A stretch of 64,000 bases of DNA, taken from Sphingomonas suaedae. Its GTDB lineage: Bacteria > Pseudomonadota > Alphaproteobacteria > Sphingomonadales > Sphingomonadaceae. This document shows positions 1 through 9,313 of this stretch, in pieces. Numbering within the stretch: position 1 is the first letter of the stretch; every line of letters starts with the position of its first letter. Made by a program: the position numbers and the translations under genes. The notes below the pieces were generated by a model. That model was given only the letters and a program-made list of their open reading frames with translations. It did not search any database and had not been told where the DNA came from. Location of the stretch: assembly GCF_007833215.1 (NCBI RefSeq), contig NZ_CP042239.1, positions 496,001 to 560,000 of the forward strand. The letters run 5' to 3'.

Positions 1-3000
1 CGATTCGTCCTTTGCAAACGCGTCGAGAAATCCATCTCCGTTGAAATCGCCGAGCGCTAGATTCGAATAGTTTTCGCTTGTCCCGCCACGAACCAGGTCA
101 TGGTCGCCGGCCGCGAAGGTCGAACCGCGCACCCCGCTGTTCGCGCCATTCGCGTCGGTGACGATGAGTTCAAGGTCGCGCGTCGCAGTCGGCGAGTCGC
201 TCGCATTGGCGTAGGTGATGCTGCGCGTCAGCGCCTGCACCGCTTCGGTCGTCGCCGCCGCGTTCAATGTCACGGTAAAGGTAGCGCCGACGCCGCCGAT
301 CGCGGTACCGATCGCCACGCCGTGATAGCTGACAATGCCGTCGCTGACGCCGATCTCCCCCGGCCCGTCGCCGGTATGGGCGATCGAAACGCGATCTTCG
401 GCGAGCAACCCCTGAACGACGACGGTACCCCCGTCGAAATCGCCCTCCGGATCGGTCAAGACGATATCAGAAGCAAGACGTTGCGGCGCTGCGTTGACCA
501 GATTCTCCGCGAAGCTGATCGACACGGGATGCCCGGCCAGCGTCGGCGCGTCGTTCACCGCTGTCACGTCGAACGTCAGCGTGTTCGGCGTCGCATCGGT
601 GTCGGTGCCGCTGTTCTGGGTGCCGCCATCGTCGCGTACCTCGAAGGTGAAGCTGGCATAGCCTGCGCCATGCGCATCGGGAGCGGGCGTGAAGACTAGG
701 GCGCCGCCTGCGATCTGCGCGGCGGTGATCACTTGCCCCGCCGTCACGGCGACTCCGCCCAGCAACAGCGTGCCAGCGCCCGGAACGGTGGTTATCGTCA
801 CCGAGTGGAACGCGTCGCCGTCGGCATCGACGAAGCCGAAATCGGTCGCCGTCAGTACGTGGCTGCCGTCCTCGATCATGGCGATCGTCGCATCGGTGCC
901 GGTCGGCGCGTCGTTGACCGCTGTTATCGCAATGGCGGTCGTCGCCGTCCCGATCAGCGCCCCGCCCGTGCCGGTGTTGCCGCCGTCGTTCACGCTGACG
1001 GTCAGCACCGCCGAAGCCGGGGGCGCGTCGGTGTCCGGCGTGTAGTTGACCGTGCTGGTGGCGTCGGTGCGCAGCAGCGCGTTTAACTGCGCCAGCGTGC
1101 CGGAGATGACGACGTTGCCGGTGCCGTTGCCGCTGACGATCGTCGCGCCGCTGTCGCCCGCCGTGACATTCAGCACACCGTAATCGACCGACAGCGTCGC
1201 GGTAAGAACACCGCCGCCTGCGTCGGTGTCGGCAATCGTGATGCTGCCCTTCACGCTGAGCTCGGCCTGCTCGGTCGCGTCAAAGACACCCGGCTGCTGC
1301 GCGAAGATCTGTGCCTTGATGGCACGGCTGCTTCCGTCTTGCGCGCTGTCAGAGGTGTCCCACGCCACGACCAATCCGCCGCCCGCGAGCCCGATGAGGG
1401 CCGGCATATATTGATAGCCTGTCGCCTGCGTATTGACGAGGAACTCGCCGCCGACCTTGCCGCCCGCCGCATCAAAGGCCTGTGCCTTGACCGCAGTACC
1501 GCTGCCGTCCTGCGCGGTGTCGAACGTGATCCACGTTACGACGAACCCGCCGCCGGTCACCCCGGTGACGGCTGGATCATCCTGATAGCCGGTTGCCTGC
1601 GTATTGACGAGAAACTCGCCGCCGACTTTGCCGCCTGCCGCGTCGAAGACCTGTGCCTTGATCGCATAGAGGCTGCCGTCCTGGCCGGGGTCTCTAGTGA
1701 TCCACGTCACGACGAACCCGCCGCCCGTCAGCCCGGTGATCTTCGGATCGAGCTGATCGTCCGCCGACTGCGTGTTGACGAGGAACTCGGTGCCAACCTT
1801 GTCGCCCGACGCATCGAAGACCTGAGCCTTGACCGCATTGGCGCTGCCGTCCTGCGCGGTGTCGGCGGTCCGCCATGTCACGACAAACCCACCGTCCGTC
1901 AGTCCGGTGATGGTGGGATAGAGCTGATCGCCCGTCGACTGGGTGTTGACGAGGAACTCGGTGCCGATCTTGTCGCCCCCCGCGTCGAACAGCTGCGCCT
2001 TGATCGCAGCACCGCTGCCGTCCTGCGTCGGGTTGGTGTCGCACCATGCCACGATAAACCCGCCGCCTGTCAGCCCGGTGATGGTCGGCTCATACTGACT
2101 GTCCGCCGTCTGCGTATTGACGAGGAATTCGGCGCCGACCTTGGCGCCCGTCGCGTCGAACAGCTGCGCCTTGACGGCAAAGGCGCTGCCGTCCTGCGTG
2201 TCATCGGCTGAATGCCATGTCACGACGAACCCGCCGCCGGTCAGCCCGGCGATCATCGGAGCTTGCTGATAGCCTTCACCCTGTGTGTTGACGAGAAACT
2301 CGGTGCCGACCTTGGCGCCCGCCGCGTCGAAGACCTGTGCCTTGATCGCAGTGTCGCTGCCGTCCTGGCCCGGATCGCTGGTCTGCCATGTCACGACGAA
2401 CCCGCCGCCCGCCAATCCGGTGACAGTCGCATTTTGCTGCGCACCCAACCCCTGCGTGTTGACGAGGAACTCGACGCCGGACTTCTCAAACACGCCGGGC
2501 GGCGTCGCGATCGTCACTGTCGGCGCGTCGTTCACTGCGGTCACGTCGAAGGTGATCGTGTTCGGCGTCGGATCGGTGTCGATGCCGCCGTTCGCGGTGC
2601 CGCCGTCGTCGCGGAGTTGGAAGGTGAGGCTGGCATAGCCCTCCCCATTGCCGTCGGGTGCGGGCGTGAAGACCAGCCTGCCCGCCGCGATGTCGGCGGC
2701 GGTGATCTCCTGTCCGGCGGACACCGCAATCCCGTCCAGCGTCAGTGCACCCGCCGATGGCAAGCTATTCACGACGACGGCGGCAAGCGCATTGCTGTCG
2801 ACATCGGTAAAGCCGAAATCGCTGACGGTCAGGACATGCGCGCCATCTTCATCGACCGTGAGCGTCGACGACGTGCCCGAGGGCGAGTCGTTCACTGCAT
2901 ATACCGAAATGGCGGCCCGGCCCTGTGTGCCTGGGTATAGCGCGTGTCCCGCGTCCCGGACCGAATAGGTCAACCAGAGTCCACCCGGTGTCGGTGCATC

Positions 3001-6000
3001 GGACAGGTTATTATACGTGACTGCCCGGAACGCATTTTGCCACTGCTCACCGGTCGCAAGGCCCGCGGAGCTGAACGTCAGCACGCCGTTTTCGAAACTG
3101 GCGGTAAGATCCCCGTACAGCGTGGCATCGTCGTTGACGAAGGACAGCACATGTTCCGGGAGCGGATTATCGATGGCGACGGTGCCGCTGACAATGTCGT
3201 TCTCCTCATAAAAGGAGATACGCACATGCTGGCCGACGTTGATGGGAGCAGACGGGCCGTCCGCCGCCTCGGTCCAGTCGTAATACCATTCGACCGGGGC
3301 GATCCGCGCCCAATCGTCGAACGGCACGTTGGTGATACTCATCGACGCACTGCTCGACGCGCCGTGCGGATCGGTCAGCGTCACCGTCAGCGTCCGCGGG
3401 TCGCTGCCGGGCGCTTTGGAGTTGTTGATATACCCCAGCGACGCGACGACCTTCTGCACGCGTGCGACGGTCGCATTCGCGTTGAAGTCGATCACCAGAT
3501 CCTCGTTGACGGTGTTTCGACCGCCCGAGATCACCGTGCCGATTTCCACTCCGCCGACCGAGATTTTCGAGCCGGGGCTGACGCCGTGAAAATCGCCTGT
3601 CCAGGCGACCCCTTCGGTGCGCGCGCGCTCACCGGAAAGACCGACCGATTCCTTTACCGGATCGGCATTGTCGCTCAGCGCCAGGACGAGGCGTGCGCCC
3701 GAATAGTTCGTATCGTCGGCGTCGCTGAACGAGATCGTCGCCAGTTTCGACAGTGAATAGCCCAGCGGCGCGAGATTGGTGTTGGTCGCGTTCCCTTCAT
3801 TGATGGTGACCGACCGCCCGTCGATGCCCGAAAGCACCGGCGCGTCGTTCACAGCCGTCACGTCGAACGTCAGCGTGTTCGGCGTGGCGTCGAGATCGAC
3901 GCCGCCGTTGGCAATGCCGCCGTCGTCCTGCACCTGAAAGGTCAGGTTGGCATAGGCGGCGCCATTGGCATTTGCGGCGGGAGTGAAGATCAACTTACCG
4001 GCTGCAAGGTCGTCCGCGCTGACCAATTGCCCGGCGACCACAGCCACGCCGTCCAGCGTCAGCGCGCCCGCAGTTGGCAGCGTCGTGATCTTGACCGCGG
4101 CAAAGGCATTCCCATCGAGATCGGCATAGCCGAGGTCGGCGAGCGTGATCGTGTGCGGGACGTCCTCGTCGAGCGTTACTGATCCGTCGGTGCCGCTCGG
4201 CGCGTCATTAACTGCTGAGATTGCGACGGAAACCACCCGGGTGATCGTCGTGCTGCCATCGTTGATCGAAACCGAGATTTCGCGCGTGCCGCTTGCATCC
4301 GCCGCGGGAATATAGACTAGCGAGCGCAGCAACCCATCAATCCCGTCGGTGCTTGTTCCGACCCCGACGATGTTCCCCCTTAACGTTGAGGAGCCGTGGA
4401 GTTCGTACAGGAACGCACCGTCGTCAGCACGTATCGTGACCACAAGTCCGTCAGTGTCGGGGTCGCTCACGCCGATCGGGCCGAAGTCGGCGAACGCGAT
4501 CGGCTGGTCCTCGAATCCGCTGATCGATGCGGGCACCGTCACCTGCGGTGCATTGGCGGGGGGCATCACGTCGAAGGTCAGGGTGTTCGGCGTCTGATCG
4601 GTGTCGATCCCGCCGTTCGCGGTTCCGCCATTGTCGCGCACCTGGAAGGTGAAGCTGGCGTAATTGTCCGCGTTGACGTTCGGCGCGGGGGTGAAGACGA
4701 GCTTGCCCGCCGCGATGTCGGCTACGGCGATCGACTGGCCCGCCGTAACCGTCGCGCCATCGAGTTTCAGTGCGCCCGCCGTCGGCAGCGTCGTAATCAT
4801 CACCGCCGCCAGCGCGTCGCCATCGGCGTCGGTAAAGCCGAAGTCGGTGACGGTCAGCGCCGCCGATCCATTCTGGGCGACCGAGACGTGACCATCGGTA
4901 CCCGAGGGGGTGTCGTTCACCGCCTGAATCGTCAACGACCCGATCCAGCGTCCCGAAACCGTCCCGTCGCTGATGTAGTAGATGATCGTCCGGCCGCTCC
5001 CGGGATCCTCGGCGGTGGTGTTGAAGGTGACCGCGTTCAACGCGGCCGACCATTGCGCCTGGGTGGCCGTCGACCCTGCAGACGCGAGCGAGAGGACATT
5101 CCCGGTAAAGCCGGTCACGGCGATGTTGCCATAGCGCGCGGCGTCGTCGTTGACGAAGGCGAGCACGTCGCCCGTCATCGCGCCCGAAATCTGCACCGTG
5201 GCACTCGGCAGACCGCCGCCGTCGGTGTCGCTGACCACCAGGCCGCTCGAAATCGCAACAGGCGTGGATGGCCCGTTGTTGGCCTCGACCCAGGTGTTGC
5301 CCTCGCTAGTCCCGCCCTGATGGGTGATCCTGGGCGTATTGTTGACGTTCTCGTTGATCAGCGAAAGCGATGCCGATGCGCTGCCGCCGTCGCCGTCGGT
5401 AACCGTGATCGTCGCGGTGCGCGGCGACGGATCGTTGAGGCCGCTTGAATTGAGATAGCCGACGTCTTGCAGCAGGATCTGTACGCGCGCCGCAGTGGCA
5501 TTGGCATTGAGTGCGATCGCCAGGTCGGTGCCCTGCCGACCGCTTGAGGTGACGGTGCCGATCACGACGCCGTCGACAGTCACGCTCGCATTCACCCCCG
5601 GTCCGAACGAATCGCCCGCCGACCAGGTCACGCGTCCACCGCGCGACGCCAGCTCGAAGCCGAGGCCTTCGCTGCTGCTCGCGGCTCCGCTGAGCGCGAC
5701 GCGGAACTCGCCCCCGGCGAAGTCGCTGCTGTCGGCGTCGGTCAGCGTGAAGCTGTTGGTGCGATCGAGAACATAGGCGCCGGTCGCCAGATCCTCGCGC
5801 GCCAGTCCCTCGCGGATCGTCAGCGAAATGCCGTCGTCGATGCCGAGCACCGGCGCTTCGTTGACCGCAGAGACGTTGTCGATCGCGGCGTCCACGCTTT
5901 CCATCGCGTCGGCGCGGGCGGCTCTCCGTTCGGCGAACGTGGCTGCAAGAGTGCTTCCCTCAGCCAGGTTCGTATCACCCGGCACCAGGAGTTCGCCGGC

Positions 6001-6051
6001 GGTCACAACGTTGCCATGCCAGCGTTCCGGCGCCTCCAATCCAAATCGCAT
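1..6051 (-). CDS. Giant cadherin-like/FG-GAP repeat surface protein, 5' part (C-terminus outside window)
   Basis: One reading frame stays open on the minus strand from about 6087 to the left edge, giving at least 2017 codons from the ATG at 6051. A GTG at 6072 is an alternative start, and TAA at 6090-6088 closes the frame upstream. The N-terminus has no obvious signal peptide. Extracellular repeats follow: RapA2/cadherin-like units with the recurring phrases AVNDAP and TPNTLTFDVT, and seven 57-residue repeats marked EFLVNTQ, GGGFVVTW and QDGS. At the left edge an FG-GAP/VCBS-like calcium loop (DFNGDGFLDAF) begins. Large leaderless repeat proteins of this kind are usually type I secretion substrates with a C-terminal signal, which would lie outside the window. 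The gene is divergent from the AraC-type regulator at 6207, which leads toward a type I exporter at 10167-13171. That pairing is inference from position only. Confidence 0.88.
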   Translation of the reverse strand, partial: MRFGLEAPERWHGNVVTAGELLVPGDTNLAEGSTLAATFAERRAARADAMESVDAAIDNVSAVNEAPVLGIDDGISLTIREGLAREDLATGAYVLDRTNSFTLTDADSSDFAGGEFRVALSGAASSSEGLGFELASRGGRVTWSAGDSFGPGVNASVTVDGVVIGTVTSSGRQGTDLAIALNANATAARVQILLQDVGYLNSSGLNDPSPRTATITVTDGDGGSASASLSLINENVNNTPRITHQGGTSEGNTWVEANNGPSTPVAISSGLVVSDTDGGGLPSATVQISGAMTGDVLAFVNDDAARYGNIAVTGFTGNVLSLASAGSTATQAQWSAALNAVTFNTTAEDPGSGRTIIYYISDGTVSGRWIGSLTIQAVNDTPSGTDGHVSVAQNGSAALTVTDFGFTDADGDALAAVMITTLPTAGALKLDGATVTAGQSIAVADIAAGKLVFTPAPNVNADNYASFTFQVRDNGGTANGGIDTDQTPNTLTFDVMPPANAPQVTVPASISGFEDQPIAFADFGPIGVSDPDTDGLVVTIRADDGAFLYELHGSSTLRGNIVGVGTSTDGIDGLLRSLVYIPAADASGTREISVSINDGSTTITRVVSVAISAVNDAPSGTDGSVTLDEDVPHTITLADLGYADLDGNAFAAVKITTLPTAGALTLDGVAVVAGQLVSADDLAAGKLIFTPAANANGAAYANLTFQVQDDGGIANGGVDLDATPNTLTFDVTAVNDAPVLSGIDGRSVTINEGNATNTNLAPLGYSLSKLATISFSDADDTNYSGARLVLALSDNADPVKESVGLSGERARTEGVAWTGDFHGVSPGSKISVGGVEIGTVISGGRNTVNEDLVIDFNANATVARVQKVVASLGYINNSKAPGSDPRTLTVTLTDPHGASSSASMSITNVPFDDWARIAPVEWYYDWTEAADGPSAPINVGQHVRISFYEENDIVSGTVAIDNPLPEHVLSFVNDDATLYGDLTASFENGVLTFSSAGLATGEQWQNAFRAVTYNNLSDAPTPGGLWLTYSVRDAGHALYPGTQGRAAISVYAVNDSPSGTSSTLTVDEDGAHVLTVSDFGFTDVDSNALAAVVVNSLPSAGALTLDGIAVSAGQEITAADIAAGRLVFTPAPDGNGEGYASLTFQLRDDGGTANGGIDTDPTPNTITFDVTAVNDAPTVTIATPPGVFEKSGVEFLVNTQGLGAQQNATVTGLAGGGFVVTWQTSDPGQDGSDTAIKAQVFDAAGAKVGTEFLVNTQGEGYQQAPMIAGLTGGGFVVTWHSADDTQDGSAFAVKAQLFDATGAKVGAEFLVNTQTADSQYEPTITGLTGGGFIVAWCDTNPTQDGSGAAIKAQLFDAGGDKIGTEFLVNTQSTGDQLYPTITGLTDGGFVVTWRTADTAQDGSANAVKAQVFDASGDKVGTEFLVNTQSADDQLDPKITGLTGGGFVVTWITRDPGQDGSLYAIKAQVFDAAGGKVGGEFLVNTQATGYQDDPAVTGVTGGGFVVTWITFDTAQDGSGTAVKAQAFDAAGGKVGGEFLVNTQATGYQYMPALIGLAGGGLVVAWDTSDSAQDGSSRAIKAQIFAQQPGVFDATEQAELSVKGSITIADTDAGGGVLTATLSVDYGVLNVTAGDSGATIVSGNGTGNVVISGTLAQLNALLRTDATSTVNYTPDTDAPPASAVLTVSVNDGGNTGTGGALIGTATTAIAITAVNDAPTGTDATIAMIEDGSHVLTATDFGFVDADGDAFHSVTITTVPGAGTLLLGGVAVTAGQVITAAQIAGGALVFTPAPDAHGAGYASFTFEVRDDGGTQNSGTDTDATPNTLTFDVTAVNDAPTLAGHPVSISFAENLVNAAPQRLASDIVLTDPEGDFDGGTVVVQGLLAEDRVSIAHTGDGPGEIGVSDGIVSYHGVAIGTAIGGVGATFTVTLNAAATTEAVQALTRSITYANASDSPTATRDLELIVTDANGANSGVRGSTFAAGDHDLVRGGTSENYSNLALGDFNGDGFLDAFAKDES
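540..925 (-). repeat. Cadherin-like unit (distal copy of four)
   Basis: This unit of about 120 residues runs from NDAPTGTD to TPNTLTFDVTAVNDAP. Closely similar units lie at about 2525-2900, 3840-4210 and 4560-4925. All four share the segments GALTLDG or a close variant, L(V/I)FTPA and FQV(R/Q)D(D/N)GG. They belong to the RapA2/cadherin-like class common in alphaproteobacterial adhesins. Confidence 0.75.
1295..2495 (-). repeat. Seven tandem 57-residue repeats inside the giant protein
   Basis: The coding phrase for EFLVNTQ recurs at about 2465, 2290, 2120, 1950, 1780, 1610 and 1440, a spacing of 168-171 bases (57 codons). Each unit continues with a TGLTGGGFVVTW-like strand, a QDGS turn and a KAQ(V/L)FDA strand, which suggests blades of a propeller or solenoid. 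The copies differ at many third positions, so they are old protein repeats and not a recent DNA duplication. Confidence 0.85.
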
Positions 6052-6206
6052 GTACGAAATCCCGATCCCCACCGAAGTCTTTTTGCGTTAAGTTGCCAGT
6101 GGTTAGCCGGGTCAAGGACGATTCGCTCCGTTGAGACACGGTGCACATCGTTCGAGACACGACGTGGATTTGGATCGATATCCGCGCGCAGGGAGTTGAG
6201 TGTCGG

Positions 6207-7244
6207 ATGTCCGAGGAATCGGTTCTGCCGCGTTATCAGATCAGCAGCATCGCGACCGGCGGGGCGGTCGCACTCCAGCAATTCCGAGAGTCGACGCGCG
6301 ACATTTTCGACGTGATCCGCCCCGGTACAGCGGGCGATTATGCGATCGACATGCAGGCGGTGCACATGGGCAACCTGTTGCTCAGCGACCTGCGTTCCTC
6401 CGCCCAGGGTTTCCAGCGGTCGCGCGCGATGGTCGCCACGGCGGGCATCGATCACCTGATGGTCCAGCTCTACACCCATGGCGGCTTTGCCGGCCTGGCG
6501 GACACGATCGACGTGCGGGTGCGGGCGGGCGACGTCTGCATCTTCGACCTGACGCGCACGCTCGAGACGCGCGCGGGCGACTACGGCAACATCACGCTGG
6601 TGATCCCGCGGCCGCTGCTCGAGGACAAGGTCGCCGACATCGATTCGCTGCACGGGCTGGTGCTCGACCGCGACCTGCCGCTGACCCAGATCCTTGCCGC
6701 GCATATTCGTACGCTCGCGCAGCACGCCGCAGGACTTGCTGCAGGGGACGCAGCGATCGCGTCGCGCGGGACGATCCAGCTCCTCGCGTCGCTGGTCGAT
6801 CAGCGCCCGGGCAACAAGACACGCGCGACCGCGATGGCGACGCCGCTGCGTGAAGTGCTGCGCTACATTCACGGGAATCTGCACGATTCCGCGCTCGGTC
6901 CGACTCAGGTGGCGCAGGAATGTGGGGTGTCGCGCGCCACGCTCTACCGCATGTTCGAGCAATCGGGGGGCGTTGCGGAATTCATCCGCGAGCGGCGGCT
7001 GTCGGGGGCGGCAATGGATCTTGCCTCCCCAAGCGCGCATCCAAGGCGTATCTCTGACATCGCGCGAAGCTGGGGCTTTGCCGACGATAGTAGCTTCAGC
7101 CGTGCCTTTCGAAGCCATTTCGGGATTTCGCCGAGCGAAGCGCGAACCGCCTCCGCGCGCACCTGGGCGCGCGCGCAATGGGGCGGGTTATCCGACCAGG
7201 ACAGCTCCGCGATCGCCTATTGGATCCGGATGCTGCACGAGTGA
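6207..7244 (+). CDS. AraC-family transcriptional regulator
   Basis: The 345-residue protein has an N-terminal AraC_binding_2-like sensor region (about residues 10-190) and a C-terminal AraC/XylS domain with two helix-turn-helix motifs, VAQECGVSRATLYRMF and ISDIARSWGFADDSSF followed by the typical FGISPSEAR tail. The ATG at 6207 is preferred because a GGGAG lies 13-17 bases upstream. The frame is also open to an ATG at 6141. The gene is divergent from the giant repeat protein and precedes the enzyme/exporter operon, so it may control either one. The ligand is unknown. Confidence 0.9.
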   Translation: MSEESVLPRYQISSIATGGAVALQQFRESTRDIFDVIRPGTAGDYAIDMQAVHMGNLLLSDLRSSAQGFQRSRAMVATAGIDHLMVQLYTHGGFAGLADTIDVRVRAGDVCIFDLTRTLETRAGDYGNITLVIPRPLLEDKVADIDSLHGLVLDRDLPLTQILAAHIRTLAQHAAGLAAGDAAIASRGTIQLLASLVDQRPGNKTRATAMATPLREVLRYIHGNLHDSALGPTQVAQECGVSRATLYRMFEQSGGVAEFIRERRLSGAAMDLASPSAHPRRISDIARSWGFADDSSFSRAFRSHFGISPSEARTASARTWARAQWGGLSDQDSSAIAYWIRMLHE

Positions 7245-7265
7245 AATCGCCGCCGGCCATTTTTT

Positions 7266-7282
7266 GATCCCCGTAGGGGATC
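7266..7282. other. Perfect 7-bp hairpin in the leader of the 7490-13171 operon
   Basis: GATCCCC-GTA-GGGGATC forms a perfect dyad 22 bases after the AraC gene. The T-run lies on its 5' side, so it does not look like an intrinsic terminator for plus-strand transcription. A second inverted repeat (CCTCGCG and CGCGAGG) follows at about 7376-7397. Both may shape the leader RNA or bind a regulator. Confidence 0.4.
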
Positions 7283-7313
7283 ACCACGCTCCGAGTGCCC
7301 GGTCTCCGGGAAA

Positions 7314-7493
7314 ATGCCTTTTCGCCAATGGCTTTCCCGGCTATGCGCGCCGCCTTGTTCGACCCTCGGTCGAAGCCTCGCGGAGCAATTCGCGAGGGCA
7401 GAGCACCACCTGGCCAAGGGAACGGGGATGGGGTCAGCCGCTGCAGGACCGATCTGCGCAACCGCGATTCGCGGCGCGAAGGTCGCGTCGTGA
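7314..7493 (+). CDS. Possible small ORF (59 codons) overlapping the asparagine-synthetase-like gene
   Basis: This ORF runs from ATG 7314 to TGA 7491-7493. It overlaps the GTG start of the next gene in a GTGA arrangement, the same close coupling as the downstream junctions. An internal ATG at 7428 with AAGGGA upstream would give a 21-residue peptide. The predicted product is Arg/Ala/Gly-rich with four Cys and resembles no family I know. It lacks a Gly followed seven to nine residues later by Asp/Glu in its C-terminal part, so it is not a normal lasso precursor. It could be a leader peptide, an unusual precursor or chance. Confidence 0.25.
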   Translation: MPFRQWLSRLCAPPCSTLGRSLAEQFARAEHHLAKGTGMGSAAAGPICATAIRGAKVAS

Positions 7494-9313
7494 CGGCGTT
7501 GGCGGCCGCAGCATTCGTGTGCGGTCCCGACGCGCCGGTGAAGCTATGCGAGCGCCTGCTTGCGCTCCAGCCAGTGGCGCGTGAGGTGCCGGCTTTCTTG
7601 TGGGATCGCGGCGCAGTCGCGCTCGGGCGGCGGCTGGCGGCGACGCTTCCGGAAGACGCATTCGATCGCGGTATTGCGCGGGGACGCGGTGGCGCGCTGG
7701 CGATGGCTGCGGATATCCGGCTCGACAATCGCGACGACCTTGCCGCTGCGCTCGGATGCGTCGATACGCTCGGCCGGCTTTCCGACGCCGCGCTCGCAAT
7801 GTCCGCGATTGAGCGCTGGGGCGTCGCGGCGATCGAAGGCTTTCTCGGCGATTTCGCGATCGTGCTGTGGGACGGTTCACACGACCGGCTGATCCTCGCC
7901 CGCGACGCGCTGGGCGCACGCCCGCTCCACTACCGGCGGACCGGCGGATGCGTGACGGTCGCCTCGACCGCGCAAGCGCTTGCATCGGCCGCAGGCGCAC
8001 GTGCCGACGGCATCGCGACCGTCCATTTCCTGTCGGGCATGGCGGTGCCGCACGGCGCCAGCTTCTTCGCTGGAATCGAGCGCGTGGAGCCAGGCGAGAT
8101 CGTGACCATCGGCGCCCATAGCTTGGACCGGTCAAGCTATTGGAACCCGGATCTTTCCCCCTCCCGGTTCGCATCGGGGGGCGATGCGGCCGAAGCGCTG
8201 GCCGCGCTGTTTGGCGAAAGCGTCCGTGCGCGCCTGCGCCGCACCGCAGCGGACGTCGCGACTCATCTCAGCGCGGGGCTGGACAGCGGCGCGGTGACGG
8301 CGACCGCGGCGCGACGGATCGGGGATGGTAGCGTACATGCCTTCACTGCGGCTCCGCCTGAAGGAATGCACGGCGCCGATGACGGGGTCGACGACGAAGG
8401 CCCCGACGCCGCGAAGCTCGCCGCGATGCATCCGCGAATCGTGCACCATCGCATCGCGTCGCCACGCCGATCGCCGGTCGATATGCTCGGCCCCGGCTTC
8501 GTGCTGTACGGGCGCCCGCTGACCAATCTCGCCAACCAGACCTGGCTTGCCGAAATAAACGATCGCATCCGCGCGCAGGGAGTGGACGTCCTGCTTGTCG
8601 GCGCGATGGGGAATCTGACGATCAGCCATTCAGGTAGCGAGGCGCTGGGCGAGCTGGTGCGCAGCGGGCGTATCGCGCGCGCGATTCGTCACGGCGCCGA
8701 ATTGCGTGCCGCAGGCAACAGCTGGCGCGCGGTAGCCGGCGCGGCGACGCGTCCGTTTCGCAATAGTCCGCCGCAAAAATGGGGCCCGCCGCTGCTCGCG
8801 CCCGGCGTCTCGCGACCCCAGGCCGACGCGGTGCTGGGATCCGTCGCGCGCCGCCTTGCAGTCGCGCGGCGGACGGATCCGGGCGATTTCGGCAAGGCGG
8901 TGCTCGCCGGGTGGGACATCGACATGCGCGACCCGACCGCCGACCGGCGGATCGTTGAATTCTGCCTGCGGCTTCCGGTCGAGCGATTCGCACCGGGCGG
9001 GGTGGCGCGGGGGCTCGCACGCACGGCGTTCGCCGATTGCCTGCCCGCGAGCACCATCGCTTCGCACCGGCGCGGCCGGCAGGCGGGCTGGTGGCATGTC
9101 GCGGCGCGCGAAAAGCTCGACCGCATACGCGACGAGATCGAGTGCATTGCCGCCTCCACCGACGCGTCGGCGATCGTCGATGTCGCAACCATGCGCGAGA
9201 TGGTCGCCACATGGCCCGGTCGCTGGTCCGACCCGCAGACCGAAGCGCGCTATCGTATGCGATTGCTGCCCGCGCTCGCCGCAGGGCATTTCGTGCGCCG
9301 GTGCGCCGCATGA
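7490..9313 (+). CDS. Asparagine synthetase-like (lasso-cyclase type) ATP-dependent amide-forming enzyme
   Basis: This protein of about 607 residues starts at GTG 7490, with GAAGG about 9 bases upstream. It has an N-terminal Ntn-amidotransferase-like half, including RLDNRDDLAAALG and a GDFAIVLWD segment, but no N-terminal catalytic Cys. The C-terminal synthetase half carries the PP-loop LSAGLDSGAV near residue 260. These features match asparagine synthetase homologues that activate a carboxylate as an acyl-adenylate, particularly lasso-peptide C proteins, which need no glutamine hydrolysis. It overlaps the kinase gene by ATGA at 9310-9313. A substrate cannot be read from the sequence. Family assignment is secure; a role in peptide modification is inference. 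Confidence 0.85.
   Translation: MTALAAAAFVCGPDAPVKLCERLLALQPVAREVPAFLWDRGAVALGRRLAATLPEDAFDRGIARGRGGALAMAADIRLDNRDDLAAALGCVDTLGRLSDAALAMSAIERWGVAAIEGFLGDFAIVLWDGSHDRLILARDALGARPLHYRRTGGCVTVASTAQALASAAGARADGIATVHFLSGMAVPHGASFFAGIERVEPGEIVTIGAHSLDRSSYWNPDLSPSRFASGGDAAEALAALFGESVRARLRRTAADVATHLSAGLDSGAVTATAARRIGDGSVHAFTAAPPEGMHGADDGVDDEGPDAAKLAAMHPRIVHHRIASPRRSPVDMLGPGFVLYGRPLTNLANQTWLAEINDRIRAQGVDVLLVGAMGNLTISHSGSEALGELVRSGRIARAIRHGAELRAAGNSWRAVAGAATRPFRNSPPQKWGPPLLAPGVSRPQADAVLGSVARRLAVARRTDPGDFGKAVLAGWDIDMRDPTADRRIVEFCLRLPVERFAPGGVARGLARTAFADCLPASTIASHRRGRQAGWWHVAAREKLDRIRDEIECIAASTDASAIVDVATMREMVATWPGRWSDPQTEARYRMRLLPALAAGHFVRRCAA

Noticed and set aside
1295..2495. Regular 171-base spacing suggesting a CRISPR or satellite array
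   Set aside because: The repeats are in frame (57 codons), diverged at third positions and part of a protein; there are no short identical repeats with unique spacers.
4396..5448. Plus-strand open frame of 350 codons in the giant gene
   Set aside because: Antisense to the cadherin-like repeats; its repetitive Arg/Gly/Asp composition follows from them.
6003..7178. Minus-strand open frame of 391 codons opposite the AraC gene
   Set aside because: The plus-strand AraC domain is well conserved; the antisense translation has no family character.
7266..7282. Hairpin as terminator of the AraC gene
   Set aside because: The T-run precedes the stem on the plus strand, which is the wrong order for intrinsic termination.
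7245..7489. Lasso precursor gene
   Set aside because: No ORF here has a core Gly with Asp/Glu seven to nine residues later near its C-terminus, so a classical lasso peptide is not supported.
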